Program-made: the position numbers and the translations under genes
The notes under the pieces: generated by a model
Databases searched by the model: none
Told to the model about the DNA's origin: nothing
Seen by the model: the letters and a program-made list of their open reading frames with translations, nothing else
Assembly: GCA_013812505.1 (NCBI GenBank)
Contig: JACCTH010000065.1
Span: forward strand, 1 to 49,148
Direction: 5' to 3'
Source of the DNA: Acidimicrobiia bacterium
GTDB lineage: Bacteria > Actinomycetota > Acidimicrobiia > Spongiisociales > ZC4RG35
Length of the DNA: 49,148 nt
Shown here: positions 24,396 through 32,965 of the stretch, one piece after another
Numbering within the stretch: position 1 is the stretch's first letter
Layout of the letters: every line of letters begins with the position of its first letter

Positions 24396-25108
24396 GCCGC
24401 CGCTCGAAGCACCGACGCCGTCAGCGAAGACACATAGTCAAGATTGGGCCCATCGCTGAGCTCGGCCTGGATGATCAACCGCTCAGCGGCGGAGAACTTG
24501 GGATTGCAGGTCGTGAGGGTGAGCCAGGCGCCGTCGATGGGATCGGTCACCCAGACATCAGTAGGTCTGACGACGAGGATCTGGCGAATGGTGTAGACGC
24601 TCGTGCCAAGCGCGGTCTCGACCGAGATGCTGTCCCCGATCACCATCTGGTCGAGATCGAAAAAGGGGCGGCCGTAAGTGGTGCGATGACCGCTAATGAC
24701 GGCGTTCCCCGGTTGCCCAGGGAGGGGAGTGCCCGGCATATGCCCGGGCCCGAGTTGCAGGGTCTCCCGATCGACACCCTCGAAGAGGACCGCATCGAGC
24801 CCGATCTTGCCGATGACTATCCGCCCGAAGGGCGTCCCCATCGGAGCTTCAGGTTCGAGAAAAAGCTCGGGCAAAGGGTCGGGCAACGGCTCGGGGTTCT
24901 CCACCGGTTGGGTGGTGGTTGTGGACGTAGACGCCACTTCGATCGCCGCTCGCCGTGCGACAAGCGTGAACTCGAGCTCTTCGGTGGCGATTGCCTGCGA
25001 CCGGGCGTTGAAGAGGTCGGTGATGAAAAGCTGGTAAACGAGGAACAGGGCGACGAGGCTGGCAAGGCCGAGAAAGGACCAGCCCGCCACCCGCAAGACC
25101 CGTTGCAC
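24392..25108 (-). CDS. Sortase (class E/D-like)
   Basis: From GTG 25108 the protein has 238 residues: a membrane helix (about 8-30), a Thr/Pro/Glu-rich linker, and a C-terminal sortase domain (about 95-235). The catalytic His is in ISGHRTTYG, Cys in LTLTTCNPKF, and Arg in AAERLII. The TLxTC site and the FxxLxxMxxGD after the His place it in the class D/E group, which anchors proteins with LPxTG- or LAxTG-like tails to the cell wall or polymerises pili. No substrate gene is in the window. It follows the crotonase gene by 10 bases, and a 39-residue membrane peptide is coupled downstream. Confidence 0.92.
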   Translation of the reverse strand: MQRVLRVAGWSFLGLASLVALFLVYQLFITDLFNARSQAIATEELEFTLVARRAAIEVASTSTTTTQPVENPEPLPDPLPELFLEPEAPMGTPFGRIVIGKIGLDAVLFEGVDRETLQLGPGHMPGTPLPGQPGNAVISGHRTTYGRPFFDLDQMVIGDSISVETALGTSVYTIRQILVVRPTDVWVTDPIDGAWLTLTTCNPKFSAAERLIIQAELSDGPNLDYVSSLTASVLRAAA

Positions 25109-25118
25109 TCGAGTCAGG

Positions 25119-25907
25119 CTACTCCGGCTCTCCCTCAGCGGAAGGGGATGCCCAGCCAGGAACGCGCTTCTCGGCGAAGGCAGCAAGCCCTTCGCGGGCA
25201 TCCTCGGTCATGGTGACAGCTGTTAGGCCGTTTTGTAAGAAATCGAGCGCCGAGTCGGCGTCCATCCCGCCGAGGGCGTTGAACGCAGTCCTACCCAAAG
25301 CGGTCGCGGCGGGGCTCCGCTGGGACAACGACCCAACGATGTCGGCAATCGTCGTGTCGAGATCGTCACGACTGACCACCCGACTGATGAGGCCGAGTTG
25401 GAGGGCTTCGTGCGGCGTGATCGTGCGGCCGGTCGCCATCAGCTCATAAACCACTTTGGGTGAGGCGGCCCTGAGCAGGGGCACGCTGATCATCATCGGC
25501 CATAGACCCACCCCGACTTCGGGCATACCGAGCTGAGCGTGCTCCACGCAAACAGTCACATCGCAGGCGACCGCCAGCCCAAACCCGCCGGCCAGCGCGT
25601 GCCCGTTGACTCGGGCGATCGTGGTCTTCTCCCCGCTCCACATCGCCCGAAAGAGGTCGGCGATCGCCCCCCGCGACCGATGCAAGCCAAGAGGATCGTC
25701 GAAGAAGCCAGCCCCGAGATCCCCGCCCGCCGAAAAGGCTCGATCGCCGGCGCCGGTGTAGACGATGCACCTCACCTCCGGCTCGGCGTTGGCCTCCTGC
25801 GTAAAGCGCAATAAGTCGGAGACGGTCGCCGCCGTCAACGGGTTCCGTCGTTCGGGCTCGTCGATGGTGATCTTCGCCCGAACACCCTCAATCTCGAATT
25901 TCACCAT
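25119..25907 (-). CDS. Enoyl-CoA hydratase/isomerase family protein
   Basis: A 262-residue crotonase-fold enzyme. The oxyanion-hole motifs are AFSAGGDLGAG (about 57-67) and NGHALAGGFGLAVACD (about 100-115), followed by the active-site helix AQLGMPEVGVGLWP, which keeps the second Glu of hydratases (Glu in MPEVG), while the first Glu position is Gly/Asp. It may be a hydratase, isomerase or other CoA-ester enzyme of fatty or aromatic acid breakdown. It shares its direction with the sortase gene 10 bases downstream. Confidence 0.9.
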   Translation of the reverse strand: MVKFEIEGVRAKITIDEPERRNPLTAATVSDLLRFTQEANAEPEVRCIVYTGAGDRAFSAGGDLGAGFFDDPLGLHRSRGAIADLFRAMWSGEKTTIARVNGHALAGGFGLAVACDVTVCVEHAQLGMPEVGVGLWPMMISVPLLRAASPKVVYELMATGRTITPHEALQLGLISRVVSRDDLDTTIADIVGSLSQRSPAATALGRTAFNALGGMDADSALDFLQNGLTAVTMTEDAREGLAAFAEKRVPGWASPSAEGEPE

Positions 25908-25943
25908 CTGGCGCCCAACCCTTCGTGTTGATACCGTCGGCCA

Positions 25944-26528
25944 ATGCTATGGCTGGTGCTGGTGTTGTTCCTGTCCGTGGCAATCGCGATCCTGCGCGGG
26001 GGCCGGTTGTCGAGTTTGGGCGATATCCATCTCCGTTTGTGGTGGCTGCTCCCCCTCAGTTTCGCCATGCAATTCGCCGCCCGCTTCGTACCCGAACAAA
26101 GGTCGGGACTCGGAGTTGGCCTGGTTCTCGTGAGCTATGTCCCGCTGGTGCTGTTGGTGCTTTTCAATCGGGATCGACCGGGCCTTTGGCTCGCGGGCCT
26201 CGGGGTGTTGATGAACTTCACTGTCATCCTCATCAATGGGGGCATGCCGGTCCTGGCGGAGGCAGCCGAGGTTGCTTCCGGGTTTGCTCTCGGCGAGCCC
26301 GTGATCGCCGAGAGCTACAAGCACGTGGTCCTCGATCGCGACTCGCTCCTCCCTTTCTTCGCCGATGTGATTCCGATTCGCATCGCCAGCTACGGCCAGG
26401 TCCTCTCCCTCGGCGACATCTCCCTCGCCGTTGGTCTCGGCCGCTTTATTGAGTCTGAGTTGCGCCGGCCGATCCGCTGGTTCAAACGGGGGGCGCGAGC
26501 AGAAGCAGGTTCAGCGGCGCGGCTCTGA
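25944..26528 (+). CDS. DUF5317 membrane protein
   Basis: A 194-residue protein with about five helices. Features of DUF5317 are the GDIHLRLWWLLPLSFAMQFAARF segment near the start, NFTVILINGGMPV in the middle and the re-entrant LGDISLAVGLGRFI near the end. TACCGT lies 6 bases before the ATG. It is widespread in Actinobacteria, mostly with unknown function. A palindromic repeat follows its stop. Confidence 0.8.
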   Translation: MLWLVLVLFLSVAIAILRGGRLSSLGDIHLRLWWLLPLSFAMQFAARFVPEQRSGLGVGLVLVSYVPLVLLVLFNRDRPGLWLAGLGVLMNFTVILINGGMPVLAEAAEVASGFALGEPVIAESYKHVVLDRDSLLPFFADVIPIRIASYGQVLSLGDISLAVGLGRFIESELRRPIRWFKRGARAEAGSAARL

Positions 26529-26537
26529 GCCCGATTC

Positions 26538-26586
26538 TTTAGGCGATTGTGGTGGCTATACCACCACGCAAACCTAAGGTTCGCGT
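26538..26586 (+). repeat. Nested-palindrome repeat, copy B
   Basis: The inner hairpin is perfect: GTGGTGG, loop CTATA, CCACCAC (26549-26567). The outer arms are TTTAGG (26538-26543) and CCTAAGG (26573-26579). It fills the 63-base gap between two convergent genes (25944 + and 26592 -), where it could end both transcripts. It aligns with copies A and C over about 48 bases. Confidence 0.85.
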
Positions 26587-26591
26587 GGTGC

Positions 26592-27815
26592 CTATGTGGT
26601 GGCCGGGTGGAACGCGAGCCGACGTTCCAGGACTTCGCGGAGGACATTGATCACTACCGGATCGAAGTCGTAGGCCGCCCCCTGATGCAAGACTTCGATC
26701 GCCTGCAGGGCTGACAGCTGCCTGCCGACCACGAGGTTGTCGTATGAGCTGGCCGCTCGCACGATCTTGGAGATAACTGAAATGCTCGGATCGTTTTGCT
26801 CACCCGGTTTCCGATATGGCTCATGCAGCTTGCGCACATGCTCGGCTATCGGCTTGAGGGACGGCGCCTCGCTGATGATCTCCGCTCCCCAGCGGGCGAG
26901 ATCGTCGTCGGTGTAACCAAGACGAAGGATGGCGGGTTCAGTGAGCGTGATGCGGCCAATGTCATGCATCAAGGCAGCGCACTCGAGGTCCTCGAGGTCC
27001 CGGCGCCCGAGCCCGAGCTCGTAGCCGACTTCCTGGGCGAGGGCCGCGGTGCGATCTGCGTGACCCTCGACCCCGAGCCCCGCCACCTCCGGGATCCGGG
27101 CCAATGCCCTGATGGTTTGACGATAGGTTTCTTGAGTGGTGGTGAAGCGACCGAAAGCGGACCGGGCAAAAAGAAATGGAAGGCCGGCGACTCCGAGCGC
27201 CCAAAGGCCGATCTGTCGTTCCGCGAGGGCAAAGAGGGCCCCGGTCGCCACCAAGCTGACAAAGACGTTGATGTCCCCAACGAACTCATCGCTCACTGCC
27301 TCCACCGCGAATGGCAAGCGGCGCTCGATCGTCATCGCTCCGATGAGAATGAGCAACCATGCCGTCGCTGCTAGTGCAAGTGGCATCATGACTCCCCAGC
27401 CGTCGTCGACGCGTTGCACGGCCGGCTGTGGCAAGACCCAGGCGAAAACGAGCAGGTAACCGATCATCGCCACCATCCGCCCGATGAAATGATGAGCTAC
27501 CTGGGTCCTTGCTCGGGCGACGAGGATCAGGAGACCCAAAGCCACGCCAAAGCCGACCAAAGTCAGACACGCTCCAAGATCGACGGATCGCTCATCGCCG
27601 AAGTAGATCGGCGCTCCGGCAACGATCGCCACCCCCAGGCCGAACCAGCGGCCACCGTGGGCGGGAATTCGGATCTGCGTGGCCAGCGCCATTAGCAGCA
27701 CACCCGCGGCCAGTTCCAGACCAGAGGCGCGGGCCGCAATGAGACCAATGGCCCCGATCGCAATCGCCCCTGCCAGCGCAATCAGAAGAGGCAGCACATT
27801 CCTAGACCGATTCAA
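26592..27815 (-). CDS. Membrane protein with a degenerate HD-GYP-like domain
   Basis: A 407-residue protein (TTG start 27815, inside the end of the upstream gene) with about eight helices (residues 8-215) and a cytoplasmic HD domain (about 245-400). The first metal motif is intact (GHADRTAAL and ALMHDIGRITLTE). The second half of an HD-GYP domain is worn: the HHxxxDGxGYP loop is reduced to LHEPYRKPGEQND, while KIVRAASSYDNLV keeps the later Asp. It may be an HD phosphohydrolase without cyclic-di-GMP activity, or a signalling relic. It overlaps its paralogue upstream by 14 bases, so the pair is co-translated. Confidence 0.82.
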   Translation of the reverse strand: MNRSRNVLPLLIALAGAIAIGAIGLIAARASGLELAAGVLLMALATQIRIPAHGGRWFGLGVAIVAGAPIYFGDERSVDLGACLTLVGFGVALGLLILVARARTQVAHHFIGRMVAMIGYLLVFAWVLPQPAVQRVDDGWGVMMPLALAATAWLLILIGAMTIERRLPFAVEAVSDEFVGDINVFVSLVATGALFALAERQIGLWALGVAGLPFLFARSAFGRFTTTQETYRQTIRALARIPEVAGLGVEGHADRTAALAQEVGYELGLGRRDLEDLECAALMHDIGRITLTEPAILRLGYTDDDLARWGAEIISEAPSLKPIAEHVRKLHEPYRKPGEQNDPSISVISKIVRAASSYDNLVVGRQLSALQAIEVLHQGAAYDFDPVVINVLREVLERRLAFHPATT

Positions 27816-29148
27816 TCAGGGCTCCCTGCTCAGCAAGACGACGAGCAAGCTCTTCGTCGTCCAAATGCTTCGACCCGTAGGTCTCGCCGACGCGGGCCAG
27901 GCTTGTTTGCAACGCGTCAATCACGTCGGGATCGAACTGTTTGCCGGCATGCCGGCGAAGCTCCGCCAGTGCGTAGCTCTGCGTCAGAGCCATCCGATAG
28001 CTCCGCGTGGAGGTCATCGCGTCGAAGGAGTCTGCCACCGCGAGGATCGAGCTCTCGAGGCTCGGCGGCAAACCGTTTCGATGGCCACTCCCGCCATAGC
28101 CGTTCCCGTCGTAGTGGGAGTGGTGCCCGGAAGCGATTTCGACCATCGGCTCCAAAAACTCGACTTCCGCCAGGATCTCTTCCACGAGGTGGGCGTGGGT
28201 CTGCATCTCCTCGTACTCCTCGTCGGTGAGCCGGCCCCGTTTGCGAATCAGCTCGGCCGGAACGGCCAGCTTGCCGACGTCGTGAATGAGGGCGGCCCAG
28301 CGCAGACGTTCGAGCTGAGTCCCGGAAAAGTGAAGCTCTTCGCCAATCAGTTGCGAGAAGTAAGCCACCCGTTCGGTGTGGCCACGGGTGTAAAGGTCTT
28401 TTGCTTCAAGGGCTTTGATAAAACCCCGCAGCGTCGCTTCGTGCGCCTCCCGCAACTGGCTAAAGGATGACAGAGACAAGTGGCCGATCAAATAGACAAT
28501 GAGAATGAGCGGAGTCACCGCTGGCTGGGCGAGCACCATCGTCGCCCCCAACAGGCCGCCGACCACGCCCATGACGAGGAGCGACGTGAGCAGCACTGGC
28601 ATTTTCGACCAGGGCAACACATCTCGTTTCCGGTACACCATTCGCACTGCAAACAAGACCAACTGCCAGTTGACGATCGTGTAAGCGAGCGAGGCCACAG
28701 TGCCCGCCAGGGCGATCGTGGCGAAGTCACTGCGGTTGGCGACCCCGACATTTTGAAGGGCGACATCGAGAACCAATCCCGCCGCGGCACTCGTCAGAAT
28801 CATCTGCCCAAAGTTGGCCGCGGGCTGGAACCACCTTCGCTCGCGGAGGTCCTGGGCAACGAACGGTCCGAGAGCGGCGATTGAGGCCATCCCCAATGCA
28901 GCCGAGTGACCCTCGAGCGCGAACACGACGCCAGCAGTAATGGCCACCATGACCCCGGAGCTTTGAAATAACCGATCGTTGACTTCGACCGAGTGGAACT
29001 CCAAGGCCACGAAAGCAGTAGCGAACAGGAGCCAACGCCAGAACGACGGGAATCGCCCATCGAATACGACCAGGGCGGCGAGCACTAACACGCCAGCACC
29101 CGAGTAGGTGGTAGCTAGGAAGAAGCGGCGTTTGGCGAGTGCGGTCAT
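27802..29148 (-). CDS. Integral-membrane HD-GYP phosphodiesterase
   Basis: A 448-residue protein with about eight helices (10-235), then a complete HD-GYP domain: LYTRGHTERVAYF, LIHDVGKLAVPAELI, HHSHYDGNGYGGSGHRNGLP, ILAVADSFDAMTSTRSYR. The family cleaves cyclic di-GMP or related dinucleotides. The GYP triad reads GYG, a variant found in some active members. The membrane half probably senses a small hydrophobic or peptide signal; this is inferred. A 29-residue peptide gene lies 49 bases upstream in the same direction. Confidence 0.9.
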   Translation of the reverse strand: MTALAKRRFFLATTYSGAGVLVLAALVVFDGRFPSFWRWLLFATAFVALEFHSVEVNDRLFQSSGVMVAITAGVVFALEGHSAALGMASIAALGPFVAQDLRERRWFQPAANFGQMILTSAAAGLVLDVALQNVGVANRSDFATIALAGTVASLAYTIVNWQLVLFAVRMVYRKRDVLPWSKMPVLLTSLLVMGVVGGLLGATMVLAQPAVTPLILIVYLIGHLSLSSFSQLREAHEATLRGFIKALEAKDLYTRGHTERVAYFSQLIGEELHFSGTQLERLRWAALIHDVGKLAVPAELIRKRGRLTDEEYEEMQTHAHLVEEILAEVEFLEPMVEIASGHHSHYDGNGYGGSGHRNGLPPSLESSILAVADSFDAMTSTRSYRMALTQSYALAELRRHAGKQFDPDVIDALQTSLARVGETYGSKHLDDEELARRLAEQGALIESV

Positions 29149-29197
29149 ATCGGGTGGGAGGGTTTTAGTGGCGAAAGCGGGGAACCGGCGGCAATCC

Positions 29198-29287
29198 TTA
29201 GCCGATCTTGAGGTTGGCGGAACCCGCCATGATCATCGCTGCCAGGCTTCCCAGGACGGCAATGACCTTCAACAGCTTGCCCTTCAT
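29198..29287 (-). CDS. 29-residue hydrophobic peptide upstream of the HD-GYP pair
   Basis: ATG 29287 is preceded by AAGGTGAT at good spacing, and the frame runs 29 codons to TAA at 29200-29198. The peptide has a basic start (MKGKLLK), a hydrophobic core (about 8-21) and a polar end (SANLKIG), like a short signal peptide or a small secreted peptide. An AGSA site could be cut by signal peptidase, leaving NLKIG. The next gene on the same strand encodes a membrane HD-GYP protein. A signalling role is a guess. Confidence 0.5.
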   Translation of the reverse strand: MKGKLLKVIAVLGSLAAMIMAGSANLKIG

Positions 29288-29582
29288 GGATCACCTTGTT
29301 GGCTCAGTTCACTGGCCGGCTAACGACCTGTGGACAGTATCCGCTCCGCTAAGTGGTGATTGTTGGACGATTTCCTTTGGTTCGGCTCGACTGACGCCGG
29401 CTGTTCCCCGCACATTCCCGGTTCGAGACCGAGAACTCTGTTGTCAACGAAGGCCCCTCCTGCCGATTCCTCGGCATGACTGCCCGACCCGGCTTCAACA
29501 TTAACTAGACACCACCGCCGCCACAAGGCCGAACCGAAACGTAACCAGGAGCGATGTATCTCTTTCATTAGCCTGAAAACAA
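29288..29582. other. Divergent intergenic region (295 bp)
   Basis: The space between the peptide gene (-) and the gene at 29583 (+). A TAGCCT box (29569-29574) lies 8 bases before the + start. No convincing RNA gene, repeat or ORF with a ribosome site was seen in the rest. It must hold the promoter for the - strand peptide and HD-GYP operon. Confidence 0.5.
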
Positions 29583-30200
29583 GTGAACCTGCGGGAATTT
29601 GAAGAGCGTTTGCGAAGGCTGCCCGGTGTCGAGGCGGCGCGCGTGATCATTGATGGTGATTCGGTCACCGAGGTCCACATCGTCTCCAGTCTCGATAAAG
29701 CTCCAAAGCAGGTCGTGCGCGATGTGCAGACCCTTGCCCAGGCTGCTTATTCGCTTGCCCTCGACCGGCGCGTGGTTTCAGTCGTCCAACTTCCGGAGTC
29801 CGCCTTGTCGGAGGGAGATCGGCCGGTGGTGGTCGACGTGTTGGAACTCATCGATGGTGCCCACACCAAAGTGTCGGTGACGCTGGCTTGGCAAGGCGAG
29901 AGCTTGGTGGGCATGGTGGAGGGAGCAGCCGGTGAGGCATCCCGCCATCGCTTGATCGCGGAAGCAACAGTGGCGGCGTTGCGGCAAGCTCTGCAACAAG
30001 ACACCGCGTTCGGAGTGACGTCGATCGATCTCGTGATCCTTGGCGGACGTCGGATCGCCGTCGCCCAGGTGGTGATCGTCAGCGACGGTAATGAGCGATT
30101 GATGGTCGGTTCAGCGCTGGTCAATGGCGATCCCGGCCGTGCCATCGTGCGAGCGGTGCTTGACGCCCTCAATCGGCACATTCCCGAACTACGCCGCTGA
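29583..30200 (+). CDS. Conserved two-domain protein of unknown function
   Basis: A 205-residue soluble protein from GTG. The N-terminal part (about 1-65) has FEERLRRLPGVEAARVI followed by APKQVVRDVQTLAQAAYSLALDRRVVSVVQL, a pattern I associate with conserved actinobacterial proteins but cannot name. The C-terminal part (about 80-205) is an alpha/beta domain with IAEATVAALRQAL and a final AIVRAVLDALNRHIPEL helix. It has no catalytic motif that I recognise. It is divergent from the HD-GYP operon and 4 bases upstream of the GGT-like gene. Confidence 0.75.
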   Translation: MNLREFEERLRRLPGVEAARVIIDGDSVTEVHIVSSLDKAPKQVVRDVQTLAQAAYSLALDRRVVSVVQLPESALSEGDRPVVVDVLELIDGAHTKVSVTLAWQGESLVGMVEGAAGEASRHRLIAEATVAALRQALQQDTAFGVTSIDLVILGGRRIAVAQVVIVSDGNERLMVGSALVNGDPGRAIVRAVLDALNRHIPELRR

Positions 30201-30204
30201 GCAG

Positions 30205-31731
30205 ATGACGGCGGCGGCGGTCACCCCTCACTTTCTCGCGACCGCGGCGGCCATCGACATCCTCTCGGTGGGCGGGTCGGCAGTAGATGCGGCGATTGGC
30301 GCCGATGCCGTCCTCGGGGTGGTGGCGCCGGAGACCTGCGGCATCGGCGGGGACCTGTTCGCGCTGGTCCACGTCCCCGGACAGGAAAAGCCCGACGCCC
30401 TCAATTCGTCAGGCCGGGCCGGCTCCAATGTCAGCAGCCAAACCCTCCGCGAGCAGGGCCACCGCACGATGCCGACCATGGATGCGGCGAGTGTCACCGT
30501 CCCTGGCTGCGTCGATGGCTGGCATGCCCTCGCCGCGCGCCATGGCCGCCTGAGCTGGAGCGAACGGCTCGCCCCGGCGCTCCGATATGCCGAATCGGGG
30601 TTTCCGGTCTCGACCGAGCTGGCCGACAGCCTGGCCGCCAGGTTTGATCGACTCCGGAGCGAGGCCGTCGGCCAACATCTGTTGCCGGGGGGACGGCCGC
30701 CAACGGCCGGCGAAAGCATTATGCGTCCCGACCTCGCCGAGACACTTAGGGCTGTGGCTCAAGGAGACCGCGACGAGTTCTACCTCGGACCTCCCGGCGC
30801 AGCCATCTCCCATGCGGTGGGCGGCCTGATCACCGAGGACGATCTCTCGCAATGCCAGGCGGAATGGGTGGCGCCGCTCGGGCTTTCGGTTTTCGGCCTC
30901 GACGGATGGACGATCCCGCCCAACTCGCAGGGCTATCTGACACTGGCCGCCGCTTCCGTCTACGAAAGCTGGAGAAACTTCGACGACGATGAAATAGATA
31001 GATGGCATCTGGCCATAGAGAGCTATCGGTCGCAAGCAGCCGATCGGGATCTCGTCCTGGCTGATCCCGACTACGCCCCGCTGTCGGGCGAAGAGCTCCT
31101 CAGCCCCGGGCGACTTTCCCCGCCGCGCCATGTCGGGCGTCGACAAGACTTCCGGCGAAGCCCACGATCGACAGGCGGCACTGCCTTTCTTTGCGTGCTC
31201 GCCGATGACGGTGAAGGGGTTTCGTTCATCCAGTCGAATTTCATGGGTTTGGGCACGTCGATCGGAGCCGGATCAGCGGGGTTCTTGCTGCACAACCGCG
31301 GCGCCGGCTTCAGCCTGGAGCCGGGCCACCCCAATGAGCTAGCTCCGGGGAAGAGACCACTTCACACCCTGGCGCCGTCGTTATGGACCAAAGGCGGAGC
31401 TCTCCACACTCTTCTCGGCACCCGGGGAGCCGACTACCAGCCACAGCTCCTTCTGCAGATGGCAATCCGCATGTTCGTCGAAGGCGATTCGCCCGCCGAG
31501 GCGCAGACGTATCCGCGTTGGGTCATCGACGACCTCGTCGACGGTTCCGTTCGGGTGGAGCAGAACACCCCGCCCGAGATTGCCGCCGGGCTCCAGTCGC
31601 GTGGCCACGAGGTCGAGATCGTCGAGGGGGTGCAGCGCGGCTGGGGCCCGGTGTCGGTCATCCGATCGGAAGACACCGTTGAGGCCGCCGCGGACCCGCG
31701 GGTGAGAACCGCCGCGGCGGAGACTCTTTAG
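30205..31731 (+). CDS. Gamma-glutamyltransferase-family Ntn hydrolase
   Basis: About 508 residues from ATG 30205. It has the N-terminal family features (GGSAVDAAIGADAVLGVVAPETCGIGGDLFALV, VPGCVDGWHALAARHGRLSW) and the small-subunit part with QSNFMGLGTSIGAGSAGFLLHNRGAGF and PGKRPLHTLAPSL. The processing and nucleophile Thr is in STGGTAFLCV, the usual TTH being TAF. There is no signal peptide, so it probably acts in the cytoplasm on a gamma-glutamyl or cephalosporin-like amide. Between about 31113 and 31172 the called frame has poor codon use, while the neighbouring frame reads PRRAMSGVDKTSGEAHDR, a better family match, so two opposite one-base indels are likely. Confidence 0.88.
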   Translation: MTAAAVTPHFLATAAAIDILSVGGSAVDAAIGADAVLGVVAPETCGIGGDLFALVHVPGQEKPDALNSSGRAGSNVSSQTLREQGHRTMPTMDAASVTVPGCVDGWHALAARHGRLSWSERLAPALRYAESGFPVSTELADSLAARFDRLRSEAVGQHLLPGGRPPTAGESIMRPDLAETLRAVAQGDRDEFYLGPPGAAISHAVGGLITEDDLSQCQAEWVAPLGLSVFGLDGWTIPPNSQGYLTLAAASVYESWRNFDDDEIDRWHLAIESYRSQAADRDLVLADPDYAPLSGEELLSPGRLSPPRHVGRRQDFRRSPRSTGGTAFLCVLADDGEGVSFIQSNFMGLGTSIGAGSAGFLLHNRGAGFSLEPGHPNELAPGKRPLHTLAPSLWTKGGALHTLLGTRGADYQPQLLLQMAIRMFVEGDSPAEAQTYPRWVIDDLVDGSVRVEQNTPPEIAAGLQSRGHEVEIVEGVQRGWGPVSVIRSEDTVEAAADPRVRTAAAETL

Positions 31732-32756
31732 CCGCGGGTGGCGGCGACGAGATCACGCCATCGCTGCAACGGCCAGCCGACATCGTGGTGAAGGCTGTAG
31801 TAGCCGACCCGCTGCACCCTTTCGCCGTAGCGATTGCGAATGGCTTGCCCAAGCTCATCAAGCGGCGCCACCACCGCTACCTCGGCGAGCATCTCGTCGG
31901 TGATCAGATCACCCAACTCACCCCATTGGCCGCGACGGCTCATCTGCGATAGTCGGTCACCGATGTCCCAACCGTGGGTCTCGAGCACGGCTGCGTAATC
32001 CGGGGTGGAGGCGTAGAACGCGATCTGTGACTTGACGGGACCCTTGGCGGCTTCTATCTCGGCCTCGTTGTCGCCGGTGACCACCAAAACCGTGGTGATC
32101 CGCTCGACGTCATCGAGGCTGCGGCCGGCCTTGGCTGCTCCCTCGGCCATGTACTGGAGCACGACTTCGTCGAGATACTTCACGGTGTGAAATGGATGGA
32201 CGTGAAAGCCCTGGCAAAGCTCTCCGGCCAGCTTCGACATATACGGGCCGACTCCGGCAATCGCGACCGGAACCGCTGGCTGATCGATCGGCCCTGGGTT
32301 GAAAAACGGCGTCATCAAGCTGAACTTGTAGAACTCACCCTCGTACTTGAGCGGGGCCCCGGTTTGGAACGTGTCCCAAATCGCCCGGAGCGCCAAGATG
32401 TAATCGCGCATTCGTGGGCCGGGCGAGAACCACTCCGCTGAGAAACGGCGGACGATGTGGGCCTTCACCTGGGTCCCGAGACCGAGGATGAATTTGCCGC
32501 CGCTTTGGTCGGCAAGGTCCCAGGCCGCCTGGGCGATCGTCATTGGTGATCGCGGGAACGCAACCGCAATCGCTGTGCCCAATGTCAACTGAGGTTCGGC
32601 GGCGGCGGCGAGCACGAGTGGAAAAAACGGGTTATGGCCCGTCTCGGCGGTGAAGAACCCGTCGTATCCGATCTGCGCCGCGGTGTTGGCCGCCTTCTGG
32701 GCGCTTCGAGCTCCAGCCGCCGGATCGAAGTAGTAGTCGACCTTCAGTTGTGCCAT
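31728..32756 (-). CDS. LLM-class F420-dependent oxidoreductase
   Basis: A 342-residue luciferase-like TIM-barrel enzyme (MAQLKVDYYFDP start; TACCGT 7 bases upstream suggests a leaderless mRNA and favours ATG 32756). Motifs include GYDGFFTAETGHNPFFPL, LGTAIAVAFPRSPMTIA and GGKFILGLGTQVKAHIVRRF, which place it in the subgroup annotated as F420-dependent oxidoreductases (TIGR03617 type). Its substrate is unknown. Tail overlaps the convergent GGT-like gene by 4 bases. Confidence 0.92.
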   Translation of the reverse strand: MAQLKVDYYFDPAAGARSAQKAANTAAQIGYDGFFTAETGHNPFFPLVLAAAAEPQLTLGTAIAVAFPRSPMTIAQAAWDLADQSGGKFILGLGTQVKAHIVRRFSAEWFSPGPRMRDYILALRAIWDTFQTGAPLKYEGEFYKFSLMTPFFNPGPIDQPAVPVAIAGVGPYMSKLAGELCQGFHVHPFHTVKYLDEVVLQYMAEGAAKAGRSLDDVERITTVLVVTGDNEAEIEAAKGPVKSQIAFYASTPDYAAVLETHGWDIGDRLSQMSRRGQWGELGDLITDEMLAEVAVVAPLDELGQAIRNRYGERVQRVGYYSLHHDVGWPLQRWRDLVAATRG

Positions 32757-32803
32757 CCCTCTCACGGTAGACCTCGGGTCGGAGGCACTAGCCTCATCCG
32801 CCG

Positions 32804-32965
32804 ATGGAACGCGCGAAAGGTCGGCGAATTATCCAGGTGGTATCGATCGTCGCCGGCCTCGTAGCCCTCGGCTGGACGATGCGCGAGCGCATGATCTCGA
32901 TCGACGCTCCCCGCGAAGAGGAGCCTCCGTCGTTCCGGGTGAACAACGGCGCTAAAGGCGACTAG
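32804..32965 (+). CDS. 53-residue single-helix membrane protein
   Basis: ATG 32804 opens a 53-codon frame ending in TAG at 32965. The basic start (MERAKGRR) leads to one helix (about 9-26, IIQVVSIVAGLVALGW), then an acidic and polar tail (PREEEPPSFRV). TAGCCT (32789-32794) lies 9 bases upstream. It fills the gap between the divergent LLM gene and convergent rlmN, overlapping rlmN by 14 bases. No family was recognised. Confidence 0.6.
   Translation: MERAKGRRIIQVVSIVAGLVALGWTMRERMISIDAPREEEPPSFRVNNGAKGD

Noticed and set aside
29534-29546. CCGAAACGTAACC, also at 46513-46525
   Set aside because: A 13-base match between two sites in 49 kb is expected by chance, and the contexts differ.
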